A model generated the notes under the pieces. The model did no database searches, was not told where the DNA came from, and saw only the letters and a list, made by a program, of their open reading frames with translations. Positions 24,425-32,067 of a DNA stretch of 41,069 nt are shown here, one piece after another. Source of the stretch: Cellulomonas massiliensis JC225 (lineage in GTDB: Bacteria; Actinomycetota; Actinomycetes; Actinomycetales; Cellulomonadaceae). The stretch covers positions 307,483-348,551 of the forward strand of contig NZ_HE978588.1 of the NCBI RefSeq assembly GCF_000312005.1, in the 5' to 3' direction. A program made the position numbers and the translations under genes. Numbering within the stretch: the stretch's first letter is position 1; each line of letters opens with the position of its first letter.

Positions 24425-24877
24425 TCAGGGGTCGATCGGCAGCGACCCGACCCACGAGCTCCACGCGAACGTCGGCACCGGCGCCGTGTAGGCCCGGCCG
24501 CCCTCGACCGGCACCCGGACCGTCGCGAGCGCGCCCGCGAACAGCGCGGCGACCCAGCGGGCGACGCGACGCCCGTTCGTCGTGAGGCGCGCCCGGCCGC
24601 CGAGGAGCGCCTCGACGAGCGCCACGGTGTCCGCCCGTGGGACCTCGAAGTCGACGACGTCCTCGACGAGCACCACGTCCGGGCCCGCGACCGCGAGCCG
24701 CACGGTGATGGACGGCGCGCCGGCGAAGACCACGACGGCGGCGGTCGCGGACGGCTCGGGGTACGGGTCGCCCTCGTCCCACGGGTCGACCTCCGGCGTG
24801 GGCTCGGGCGGCCGGCCGTGACGGTCGCCGGCCTCCCACAGCCGGCGCACGGTCGCGGCGACGGCCTCGCGGGGCAT
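24425..24877 (-). CDS. Conserved hypothetical protein
   Basis: 150 aa, not recognised. It is soluble. The N-terminus MPREAVAATVRRLWEAGDRHG is helical, followed by a Pro/Glu/Asp-rich linker (PEPTPEVDPWDEGDPYPEP). A compact alpha/beta part has VVVFAGAPSITVRLAVAG and LVEALLGGRARLTTNGRRVARW. It ends FAWSSWVGSLPIDP. Its ATG overlaps the stop of a 13-codon upstream reading frame (TGATG), and GTG 24880 is an adjacent alternative start. It may belong to a protein family specific to this lineage; no function is suggested. Confidence 0.65.
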   Translation of the reverse strand: MPREAVAATVRRLWEAGDRHGRPPEPTPEVDPWDEGDPYPEPSATAAVVVFAGAPSITVRLAVAGPDVVLVEDVVDFEVPRADTVALVEALLGGRARLTTNGRRVARWVAALFAGALATVRVPVEGGRAYTAPVPTFAWSSWVGSLPIDP

Positions 24878-24918
24878 CACGCGCCCCGGGACGAACGGTC
24901 GGCGCGCGCGGGGCCCAT
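24877..24918 (-). CDS. Putative 13-codon leader peptide coupled to the downstream gene
   Basis: ATG 24918 lies 6 nt after the -10-like GACACT (24925-24930), the spacing seen at other leaderless starts here. The frame encodes MGPARADRSSRGA and stops at TGA, whose A is the first base of the next gene's ATG. This could be a translated leader or a chance result of the transcript starting at this ATG. Confidence 0.35.
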   Translation of the reverse strand: MGPARADRSSRGA

Positions 24919-24924
24919 GCGGGC

Positions 24925-24930
24925 AGTGTC
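24925..24930 (-). promoter_or_regulatory. -10 element upstream of the leader peptide and hypothetical gene
   Basis: GACACT on the minus strand, 6 nt before ATG 24918. Confidence 0.4.
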
Positions 24931-24976
24931 CCGCGGCGACGCGGCCGACGACAGCCCGTCGGCCCCCGGGCGGGCG

Positions 24977-25000
24977 GCCCTCCTCCCGGAGGAGGAGGGC
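24977..25000. repeat. Perfect 10-bp inverted repeat in a divergent promoter region
   Basis: Arms GCCCTCCTCC and GGAGGAGGGC with a CGGA centre. It lies upstream of both the hypothetical gene promoter (24925) and the ABC operon -10 (25055), so it is more likely an operator or structural element than a terminator. Confidence 0.4.
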
Positions 25001-25054
25001 GAGCGGCGCCGCGGTTCCGCCGCGGGCAGGTGCCGGCGGGCCGGGCCGCCTTCG

Positions 25055-25060
25055 TAGCGT
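25055..25060 (+). promoter_or_regulatory. -10 element of the ABC transporter/two-component operon
   Basis: TAGCGT, about 45 nt before ATG 25106. The transcript would carry a leader with the Shine-Dalgarno AGGAG (25096-25100). Confidence 0.4.
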
Positions 25061-25105
25061 CGACGACGGTCGCCCCACCGGGCGTCCACGACGACAGGAG
25101 ACGTG

Positions 25106-26044
25106 ATGATCGAGGTGGAGGCGCTGACGAAGCGCTACGGCCGGACGACGGCGGTGGACGGGCTGACGTTCGCCGCGCGGCCCGGCACCGTCACCGGGTT
25201 CCTCGGGCCCAACGGCGCGGGGAAGTCGACGACGATGCGGGTCGTCGTCGGGCTGGAGCGGCCGACCTCCGGACGCGCGACCGTCGACGGGCTTCCCTAC
25301 GCCGAGCTCGCGGCGCCCCTGCACGCCGTCGGCGTCATGCTCGACGCCCGCTCCGTGCACCCCGGTCGCTCGGCGTACCGGCACCTGCGGGCACTCGCCC
25401 AGACGCACGGGATCGGCAGGGCCCGCGTGCGGGAGGTCCTCGAGCTGACCGGGCTGGAGTCGGCGGCCGGCCGCCGCGCGGGCACGTTCTCGCTCGGCAT
25501 GGGCCAGCGCCTCGGCATCGCCGGCGCGCTGCTCGGCGACCCCGGCACGCTGATCCTCGACGAGCCCGTGAACGGCCTCGACCCCGACGGCGTGCTGTGG
25601 ATCCGCCGGCTCGTGCGCGAGCTCGCCGCCGAGGGCCGGACCGTGCTGCTGTCCTCGCACCTCATGCACGAGCTCGCGCTGTGCGCGGACCGCGTCGTGA
25701 TCATCGGTCGCGGTCGGCTGCTCGCCGACGCGTCGGTGGCGGAGATCGTGGCGCGCTCCGAGCGGGCGGGCACCGTGCGCGTCCGGACGAGCGAGCCCGA
25801 GCCGCTGCTGCGCGCGCTGCTCGAGCGGGGGGCGCACGTGACACCGCAGGAGCCCGGGGTCCTGCAGGTGCGCGGCGCCACGGTCGGCGACGTCGGGGCC
25901 GCCGCGCGCCGGTGCGGGGTGACCGTGCTCGAGCTCTCCACGGAGGCCGGCTCGCTGGAGGACGCCTACCTGCGGCTCACCGCCGACGCGGTCGAGTACC
26001 GCACGTCCGACGCCGCCGGTGCGCCCGCGGGCGGTGCCCGATGA
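25106..26044 (+). CDS. ABC transporter ATP-binding protein
   Basis: 312 aa. The motifs are in order: Walker A FLGPNGAGKSTTMR, signature FSLGMGQRLGIAG, Walker B LILDEPVNGLDP, and switch His in LLSSHLMHEL. The 90-residue C-terminal extension is typical of drug- or bacteriocin-type (ABC-2) exporters. It is first of a five-gene operon with two permeases, a sensor kinase and a response regulator, resembling actinobacterial antimicrobial-peptide or bacitracin-type modules. ATG 25106 is preferred over GTG 25103 by its spacing to AGGAG. The stop overlaps the next start (ATGA). Confidence 0.93.
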   Translation: MIEVEALTKRYGRTTAVDGLTFAARPGTVTGFLGPNGAGKSTTMRVVVGLERPTSGRATVDGLPYAELAAPLHAVGVMLDARSVHPGRSAYRHLRALAQTHGIGRARVREVLELTGLESAAGRRAGTFSLGMGQRLGIAGALLGDPGTLILDEPVNGLDPDGVLWIRRLVRELAAEGRTVLLSSHLMHELALCADRVVIIGRGRLLADASVAEIVARSERAGTVRVRTSEPEPLLRALLERGAHVTPQEPGVLQVRGATVGDVGAAARRCGVTVLELSTEAGSLEDAYLRLTADAVEYRTSDAAGAPAGGAR

Positions 26045-26898
26045 GCGCCGCCGTCGTCACCGGGGTCCGGCCCGTCGGCACGCCCCGCCGCGGCGTCACG
26101 GCCGGCGGCGTGGTCGCGGCGGAGTGGACCAAGCTGACGAGCCTGCGCTCCCCCTGGTGGACGGCCGTCGTCACCGTGCTGGTCGCCGGCGTGATCACGT
26201 GGCTCAGCGCGAACGCCTCGTCGGTCGACCCGGGCTTCGTGCCGGCGGACTCCATCAGCACCGGGCTGCTGCTGGCCCAGCTCGGGCCGCTCGTGCTGGG
26301 CGTGCTCGTCGGGGCGGGCGAGTTCCGGACGGGCGGGTTCCGCTCGACCTTCACCGTCGTCCCGCGGCGCTGGCCCGTGCTCGCCGCCCAGGCGGTCGTG
26401 ACGGCCGCCTTCGGCCTGGGCCTCGCGGTGGTCACCGTGGCCGCGTGCGTCGCCGGCGTCCTGCCCGCCGCCGCCTCGCGCGGCATGACGCTCGACCTCG
26501 CCGCCGACGGCACGCCCGGGGTGCTCGTCGGGATGGTCCTGCTCCTCGTCGGCCTGGCCCTGCTCGGGCTGGCGGTCGGCGCGCTGCTGCGCCGGACCGT
26601 GCCGGCGCTCGTCACCGCGATCGTGCTCGTCTTCCTGCTGCCGGTGGTGCTCATGCTCGCGTCGGACCCCCTGATCGGCGGCGCCGCCTCCGAGGGCTCG
26701 GGCCTGACGGTGACGGGCACGGTGGGCGTGCTGCTGCCGGGCACGGCCGGGCAGCTCATGACGCTCCCCGCGGGCAGCACCGGGATGGACGGCGCGCCCG
26801 CCCTCGGTCCGGTGGGCGGCGGGCTCGTCCTGGCGGCCTGGGTGCTCGTCCTGCTCGGCCTCGCCGCCGTCCGCCTGCGGACGAGGGACGTCACGTGA
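26041..26898 (+). CDS. ABC-2 type permease (paralogue 1)
   Basis: 285 aa with six hydrophobic helices. It begins with a cytosolic AAEWTKLTSLRSPWW, characteristic of this permease group. The second conserved part is GVLVGAGEFRTGGFRSTFTVVPRRWPVLAAQAVVTAA. It forms the membrane path for the ATPase encoded upstream. It is clearly homologous to the next gene, sharing these same segments, so the pair arose by tandem duplication and probably forms a heterodimer. It overlaps both neighbours by 4 nt. Confidence 0.88.
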   Translation: MSAAVVTGVRPVGTPRRGVTAGGVVAAEWTKLTSLRSPWWTAVVTVLVAGVITWLSANASSVDPGFVPADSISTGLLLAQLGPLVLGVLVGAGEFRTGGFRSTFTVVPRRWPVLAAQAVVTAAFGLGLAVVTVAACVAGVLPAAASRGMTLDLAADGTPGVLVGMVLLLVGLALLGLAVGALLRRTVPALVTAIVLVFLLPVVLMLASDPLIGGAASEGSGLTVTGTVGVLLPGTAGQLMTLPAGSTGMDGAPALGPVGGGLVLAAWVLVLLGLAAVRLRTRDVT

Positions 26899-27725
26899 GC
26901 GCGGTGACGGCCGCGGCGCCGCGGGCGGTGCGCGGCGCCCCCGCGCGCCGGGGCGTCACGCTCGCCCGGGTCCTCGCGGCCGAGTGGACGAAGCTCACGA
27001 GCCTGCGCTCGACCGCGTGGCTCGCGTTCGGCACCGTCGCGGCCACGGCCGCGACGGCCTACGGGCTGGGTCTGTTCGTCCGCGCCGAGGACGGCCGCTC
27101 CGGCACCGGGGTGGTGACGTCCGGCTCGGTGCTGGCGCAGGTCGGGTTCCTCGTGCTCGGCGTGCTCGTCGGGACGGCGGAGCACTCGACGGGCACCGCC
27201 CGCACCACGTTCACGGCGGTCCCCCGCCGGCTGCCGGTGCTCGCCGGCCAGGCCCTCGTGACGGCCGCGGCGGCGCTGGGCACGGCGGGCGCGGCGCTGG
27301 GAGCGTCCGTCCTGGCCACGTCGGGCGTCCGGTCGTCGGTGCCGCTCGCCCTCGACCTCCACGACCCCGGCACCGTCCGGGCGCTCGCCGGGTTCCTGCT
27401 GCTGCACACGGGGGTGGCCCTGCTCGGCGTCGGGCTCGGGTCGCTGCTGCGGCGGCCCGCGGACGCCCTCGTCACGGGGATGCTCCTCGTCGTCGTCCTC
27501 GACCCGCTGCTCGCCACGAACCCGGGCCGCGTCACCGACACCCTGCGCGCGCTGCTGCCCGGGGCGGGCGGCCGGCTCGTCCAGGACGACGCGGCCCTCG
27601 CCGCGCTCGACGCCGCGACCCACGGGCCGCAGCTCGGCACCTGGGGCGGCGGGGTGGTGCTCGCCGGGTGGGTGGTCGTGGCGCTCGCCGCCGCGGCGTA
27701 CCGGCTCCGGCGCCATGACCTCTGA
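26895..27725 (+). CDS. ABC-2 type permease (paralogue 2)
   Basis: 276 aa. It shares AAEWTKLTSLRS, GVLVGTAE.STGTARTTFTAVPRR and PVLAGQALVTAA with the upstream permease, and has the same helix layout. The outer loop between helices 1 and 2 differs (GLFVRAEDGRSGTG). GTG 26895 overlaps the previous stop (GTGA). Its 3' end overlaps a possible ATG start (27715) of the kinase gene. Confidence 0.88.
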   Translation: MSAVTAAAPRAVRGAPARRGVTLARVLAAEWTKLTSLRSTAWLAFGTVAATAATAYGLGLFVRAEDGRSGTGVVTSGSVLAQVGFLVLGVLVGTAEHSTGTARTTFTAVPRRLPVLAGQALVTAAAALGTAGAALGASVLATSGVRSSVPLALDLHDPGTVRALAGFLLLHTGVALLGVGLGSLLRRPADALVTGMLLVVVLDPLLATNPGRVTDTLRALLPGAGGRLVQDDAALAALDAATHGPQLGTWGGGVVLAGWVVVALAAAAYRLRRHDL

Positions 27726-27762
27726 CCCGGACGGCGCGGCGCCCCGCCCGGGTGCGGGATGG

Positions 27763-27768
27763 GACAGT
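27763..27768 (+). promoter_or_regulatory. Internal -10 element for the sensor kinase gene
   Basis: GACAGT followed by 6 nt and GTG 27775. It suggests that the kinase and regulator can be transcribed apart from the transporter. Confidence 0.4.
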
Positions 27769-27774
27769 GGGGCC

Positions 27775-29169
27775 GTGGTGATCCGGAGCGGGCCAGGCGA
27801 CGCCGTCGTCCCGGGGCCCCGTCCGGACGATGCCGCCCTCCTGACCGAGGCCCAGGTGCGCGGCGGCGGCCCGGTCGCCCGGCTCGTCGCGGCACGGCCC
27901 TGGATCATGGACCTGGTCGTGGCGGGGTCGATGGCCGTCCTCGGCGTCGTCGGGGCGGCCTTCGCGTTCGAGACCGCCGCCGGCGCGCGGGCGCTGGGGC
28001 TGTACGCGCAGGACGACGTGACGGACGTCGTCACCGGCACGTGGCTCGTCGGCGCGGCGGTCGCGCCGGCGCTGCTGCTGGCCCGCCGGGCGCGGCCGCT
28101 GCTCGTCACGGCGCTCCTGCTGGTCACCGCCGTCGCGTCGCTGCTCGTCGCGGGGGTGGTCGGCGTCGCCGTGGCGTGCCTGGCCTGCGCCCTCTACAGC
28201 GTCGCCGCGTCGCACAGCCCCCGGACCACGTGGATGACGTTCGGCGCGGTGCTCGTGGTCCTCACCGTGGCGCTCTGGCGCTGGCAGGACCTCGGGCTCC
28301 TCGAGACGCTCTCGTGGTCGGGCGCGGGGACCGGCCAGCAGTGGGACCCGACGACGTACTTCGACGAGCCGCCCTTCTCCCCCGGCCGCCGCTCCGGCGA
28401 CGTCCTGCTGCTGCTCGCGCTGCTGCTGCTCGGCGTGACCACCGGCTCGGCGACGCGCGCACGCCGGCTGCACACCGTCGAGCTGGTGGAGCGCTACCGG
28501 GCGATGGCGCGCGAGCGCGACCAGAGCGCCGAGCTGGCCCGCGCGTCCGAGCGGGCGCACATCGCACGCGAGATGCACGACGTCGTCGCGCACAGCCTCT
28601 CGGTGATGGTGGCGCTCTCCGACGGCGCCGACGCGGCCTTCGAGCGGGCGCCGGAGCGGTCCCGCGAGGCGCTGCGCGAGGCCGGGCGCACCGGGCGCGC
28701 CGCGCTCGCGGACATGCAGCGGGTGCTCGGCGCGCTCGGTCCGGTGGCCCACGACCGGCGCGCCGAGCCCACCGAGGTGGACCTCGCGACGCTCGTCGCC
28801 CGGTTCGGCGCCGTGGGGCTGCCGGTGACGGCCAGCGGGACGGACGTCGCGCTGCCGGCCGACACCTCGGTGCGGCTGGCGGTCCTGCGCGTCGTCGGCG
28901 AGGCCCTCACGAACGTGCTGCGGCACGCGCCGGGCACGGCGTCGGTGCACGTCGCGCTGCGGCGCACCCCCTCGGCGGTCGAGGTGGACGTCGTCGACAG
29001 CGGCGGCACGCGACCCGCCGAGGCGCACGGCACGGGGCGCGGCGTCGTGGGCATGCAGGAGCGCGCGGCGCTGCTCGGCGGGCACGTCGAGGCCGGCCCG
29101 CGGCCGGGCGGCGGCTGGCGCGTGCACGCGGTGATCCCGTGCGCCGACGAGGACGGAGGACGCGCGTGA
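27775..29169 (+). CDS. Sensor histidine kinase (DesK/LiaS-like, HisKA_3)
   Basis: 464 aa from GTG 27775; the coupled ATG at 27715 would give 484 aa. Four or more membrane helices lie in about the first 220 residues. The HisKA_3 helix is AHIAREMHDVVAHSLSVMV with phosphoacceptor His268. The N-box is GEALTNVLRHA. The G1 box, normally DxGxG, reads VDSGGTRP. The G2 box is GRGVVGMQERAALLGG. The short outer loops suggest sensing within the membrane or through the ABC transporter, as in peptide-antibiotic modules. Its stop overlaps the regulator's GTG. Confidence 0.9.
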   Translation: MVIRSGPGDAVVPGPRPDDAALLTEAQVRGGGPVARLVAARPWIMDLVVAGSMAVLGVVGAAFAFETAAGARALGLYAQDDVTDVVTGTWLVGAAVAPALLLARRARPLLVTALLLVTAVASLLVAGVVGVAVACLACALYSVAASHSPRTTWMTFGAVLVVLTVALWRWQDLGLLETLSWSGAGTGQQWDPTTYFDEPPFSPGRRSGDVLLLLALLLLGVTTGSATRARRLHTVELVERYRAMARERDQSAELARASERAHIAREMHDVVAHSLSVMVALSDGADAAFERAPERSREALREAGRTGRAALADMQRVLGALGPVAHDRRAEPTEVDLATLVARFGAVGLPVTASGTDVALPADTSVRLAVLRVVGEALTNVLRHAPGTASVHVALRRTPSAVEVDVVDSGGTRPAEAHGTGRGVVGMQERAALLGGHVEAGPRPGGGWRVHAVIPCADEDGGRA

Positions 29170-29852
29170 CGACGGTGCTGCTCGTGGACGACCAGGCGCT
29201 GCTGCGCGTCGGGTTCCGGCTCGTCATCGAGTCCGAGCCGGACCTCGAGGTCGTCGGCGAGGCGGCCGACGGACGGGTCGCGCTCGAGCAGGTCGCCGCG
29301 CTCGCGCCCGACGTCGTCGTCATGGACATCCGCATGCCCGGGATGGACGGCATCGAGGCGACCCGGCGCGTCGTCGCCGACCACCCGACGTCCCGCGTGC
29401 TCGTCCTCACCACGTTCGACGTCGACGACCTCGCGTTCGCCGCGCTACGGGCCGGGGCGAGCGGGTTCCTGCTGAAGTCGGCGCGCCCGGACGAGCTCGT
29501 CGACGCGATCCGGACCGTCGCGGCGGGCACCGCCGTCGTCGCGCCGCGCGTGCTGCAGCGCATGCTCGACCTGTTCGCCCCGCACCTGCCGGCCGGCGGC
29601 GACCCGGCGCGCGACCGCCCCGGCCTCGACCCACGGCTCGACGCGCTCACGCCGCGCGAGCTCGACGTGCTGCGCCTCGTCGCGCAGGGCATGTCGAACG
29701 GGGAGGTCGCGGCGACGCTCGTGCTCTCGACGACCACGGTCAAGACCCACGTCGGCAACGTGCTCGCCAAGCTCGGTGCCCGCGACCGCGTGCAGGCGGT
29801 GATCCTCGCCTACGAGTGCGGGCTCGTCGCCCGCGGCACGGGACCCTCCTGA
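29166..29852 (+). CDS. NarL/LuxR-type response regulator
   Basis: 228 aa. The receiver has VLLVDDQALLRVGF, phosphoacceptor Asp54 in VVVMDIRMPGMDG, Thr in VLVLTTF and Lys in GFLLKSARP. The output domain has LTPRELDVLRLVAQGMSNGEVAA, then STTTVKTHVGNVLAKLG. It is partnered with the kinase just upstream (4-nt overlap, GGAGGA as Shine-Dalgarno) and likely controls the transporter operon. Confidence 0.95.
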   Translation: MTTVLLVDDQALLRVGFRLVIESEPDLEVVGEAADGRVALEQVAALAPDVVVMDIRMPGMDGIEATRRVVADHPTSRVLVLTTFDVDDLAFAALRAGASGFLLKSARPDELVDAIRTVAAGTAVVAPRVLQRMLDLFAPHLPAGGDPARDRPGLDPRLDALTPRELDVLRLVAQGMSNGEVAATLVLSTTTVKTHVGNVLAKLGARDRVQAVILAYECGLVARGTGPS

Positions 29853-29913
29853 GGTCCCTCGGGCGGACCCCGACGACGTGCCGCCCCACCGTGCGGACCC
29901 GCGCGGACGTGCT

Positions 29914-29919
29914 GATACT
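29914..29919 (+). promoter_or_regulatory. -10 element of a leaderless promoter for the APC permease gene
   Basis: GATACT, 6 nt before GTG 29926. Confidence 0.45.
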
Positions 29920-29925
29920 CGGGCG

Positions 29926-31248
29926 GTGACCGACACCACCGACACGAGCACCGAGCGCGAGGCGGGCACCCGCCTGCGCCGCGCGGTGACCGCACCCCTG
30001 CTGTTCCTGTTCATCCTCGGCGACGTCCTCGGCGCCGGCGTCTACGCGCTGGTCGGCGTGCTCGCCGACGAGGCCGGCGGCATGATCTGGCTGCCGCTGC
30101 TGGTCGCGCTCGTCATGGCGCTGCTCACCGCCGCGTCGTACGCCGAGCTCGTCACCAAGTACCCGCAGGCGGGCGGCTCGGCGGTCTATGCCCAGCGCGC
30201 GTTCGGCCGGCCGTGGCTGTCGTTCCTCGTCGGGTTCAGCATGCTCGCCGCGGGGGTGACCTCCGCCGCGGGCCTGTCGCTCGCGTTCGCCGGCGACTAC
30301 CTGGGCGTCTTCCTCGACGTGCCGCCCGTGCCGACCGCCATCGTCTTCCTCGCTCTCGTCGCAGCCCTCAACGCGCGGGGCATCCGCGAGTCGCTGCGGG
30401 CGAACCTCGGCATGACCGTCATCGAGCTGGGCGGGCTGCTCACCGTCGTCGTCCTCGGCGTGATCGTGCTGGCGCGCGGCGACGGCGACGTCGGGCGCAT
30501 CGGCGAGCTCCCCGACGGCACCGGCGTCGCCGCCGCGACGCTCGGCGGGGCGCTCATCGCGTTCTACTCGTTCGTCGGCTTCGAGACCTCCGCCAACCTG
30601 GCGGAGGAGGTCCGCGACGTGCGCCGGGTGTACCCGAAGGCGCTGTTCGGGGCGCTGCTCACGGCCGGCGTCGTCTACCTGCTCGTCGGCATCGTCGCGC
30701 CCGCCGTCGTGGCGCCCGCCGACCTGGCCGGGTCCAGCGGCCCGCTGCTGGAGGTCGTCGAGGCCGCGGGCGGGGTGCCCCGCGAGGTGTTCTCCGTGAT
30801 CGCGCTCGTCGCCGTGGCCAACGGCGCCCTGCTGACGATGATCATGGCGAGCCGGCTCGCCTACGGGATGGCGGAGGAGCGCCTGCTGCCGAGCGTCTTC
30901 GGCCGCGTGCTGCCCGGCCGCCGCACGCCGATCGTCGCGATCCTCGTGACGACGGCGGTGGCGATGGTGCTCACCACGACCGGCTCGCTCGAGGACCTCG
31001 CGTCGACGGTCGTGCTGCTCCTGCTGCTCGTGTTCCTCAGCACCAACGTGGCGGTGCTCGTGCTGCGCAAGGACCGGGTCGGGCACGACCACTTCCGCGC
31101 CTGGACCCCGCTGCCCGTGCTCGCCGTCGGCACCTGCCTCGGCCTGCTGACGCAGCAGGAGCTGCGGCACTGGGTGCTGGCCGCGGTCCTGCTCGCCGTC
31201 GGCGTCGTCCTGCACCTCGTCGCGCGGCGCCGCACGTCGCACGCGTAG
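29926..31248 (+). CDS. APC superfamily amino-acid permease
   Basis: 440 aa, about 12 helices. The first helix FLFILGDVLGAGVYALVG has the unwound GxGxG substrate site of APC carriers. Helix 2 and its flank read SYAELVTKYPQAGGSAVYA, matching the PxxGG/Y signature. Helix 6 is YSFVGFETSANLAEEVRD, the conserved F-G-F-E-x-x-A-N-x-A-E-E motif. It imports amino acids or related amines with H+ or Na+; the substrate cannot be fixed. It ends at a strong bidirectional hairpin. Confidence 0.92.
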   Translation: MTDTTDTSTEREAGTRLRRAVTAPLLFLFILGDVLGAGVYALVGVLADEAGGMIWLPLLVALVMALLTAASYAELVTKYPQAGGSAVYAQRAFGRPWLSFLVGFSMLAAGVTSAAGLSLAFAGDYLGVFLDVPPVPTAIVFLALVAALNARGIRESLRANLGMTVIELGGLLTVVVLGVIVLARGDGDVGRIGELPDGTGVAAATLGGALIAFYSFVGFETSANLAEEVRDVRRVYPKALFGALLTAGVVYLLVGIVAPAVVAPADLAGSSGPLLEVVEAAGGVPREVFSVIALVAVANGALLTMIMASRLAYGMAEERLLPSVFGRVLPGRRTPIVAILVTTAVAMVLTTTGSLEDLASTVVLLLLLVFLSTNVAVLVLRKDRVGHDHFRAWTPLPVLAVGTCLGLLTQQELRHWVLAAVLLAVGVVLHLVARRRTSHA

Positions 31249-31256
31249 GCGGTGCG

Positions 31257-31284
31257 CCGGCCCGCCGCGCGTGCGGCGGGCCGG
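31257..31284. terminator. Bidirectional terminator hairpin between convergent genes
   Basis: A perfect 12-bp stem, CCGGCCCGCCGC / GCGGCGGGCCGG, with a 4-nt loop. It lies 9 nt after the permease stop and 10 nt from the stop of the convergent ABC permease gene. There is no T tract. Confidence 0.65.
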
Positions 31285-31293
31285 ACGCCACCG

Positions 31294-32067
31294 TCAGTCC
31301 CGGCGGCGGAACGCCGAGAGCGCGAGCGCCGCGAGTGCGAGCACGGCGACGACGAGCAGCGCGAGCCGGGACCACACCAGGCCGGGGTCGGTGAAGCCCG
31401 CGAGCGCGTCGCGTGCCACCACCACCGCCCAGTCGAACGGGTTGAACCGGGCCGCGGTCGCGATCCACGACGGCGCCAGCGCGGTATCCATCACGGCGGA
31501 CGAGAGGAACATCAGCGGCAGGATCAGCAGCTGCGAGACGCCGATGAGCGCCTCCTGCTGCCGCGTCACCAGCGCGACCGCGCCGGAGAACGCGGCGACC
31601 AGGCACGAGAGCAGCGCGGTCGCGACGAGCGTGACGAGCACGCCGCCCCACCCGCCCGGGAACCGCGCGCCGCACAGCCACGCGACCCCGACCACGACGA
31701 GCGCCTGCACGCTGCCGAGCACCGCGTACCAGGCCATGGTCGACGAGAGCAGCGCGCCGCGGCTCGTCGGCGCGGCCAGGAACCGGTCCATCACCCCGCG
31801 GTCGGAGTCCTGGATGAAGGTCGTCCCCGCCCACGCGGCCCCGCCCATCGCCGTCATCATCACGACGCCCGGGGTGAGGAACTCCAGGTAGGAGACGTCG
31901 CTGCCGCCGGCGAAGCCGGGGATCTCGACGACCGTGCGGAACAGCTGGCCGAACAGCAGCAGCCAGATCATCGGCTGCACGAGGTTCATCACCATGAAGA
32001 CGGGGATGCGCATCCCCTGCCGGGCCTGCCGCGCCGTGAGGAGCGCGGTCTGGGTCAGCGCGCTCAT
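31294..32067 (-). CDS. ABC-2 type (DrrB-like) permease
   Basis: 257 aa, six helices. The N-terminus has LVQPMIWLLLFGQLFRTVVEI and LEFLTPGVVMMTAM, both typical of daunorubicin-type DrrB permeases. The ABC-2 signature region is RGVMDRFLAAPTSRGALL, and PLMFLSSAVMDTALAPSWI follows helix 5. Its start overlaps the stop of the ATPase gene by 4 nt, so it pairs with it as a drug or lipid exporter. Confidence 0.93.
   Translation of the reverse strand: MSALTQTALLTARQARQGMRIPVFMVMNLVQPMIWLLLFGQLFRTVVEIPGFAGGSDVSYLEFLTPGVVMMTAMGGAAWAGTTFIQDSDRGVMDRFLAAPTSRGALLSSTMAWYAVLGSVQALVVVGVAWLCGARFPGGWGGVLVTLVATALLSCLVAAFSGAVALVTRQQEALIGVSQLLILPLMFLSSAVMDTALAPSWIATAARFNPFDWAVVVARDALAGFTDPGLVWSRLALLVVAVLALAALALSAFRRRD

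Noticed and set aside
24877-25837. Long minus-strand extension of the 150-aa hypothetical gene across the ABC ATPase
   Set aside because: The extension is antisense to clear Walker A/B and signature motifs; the gene starts at 24877.
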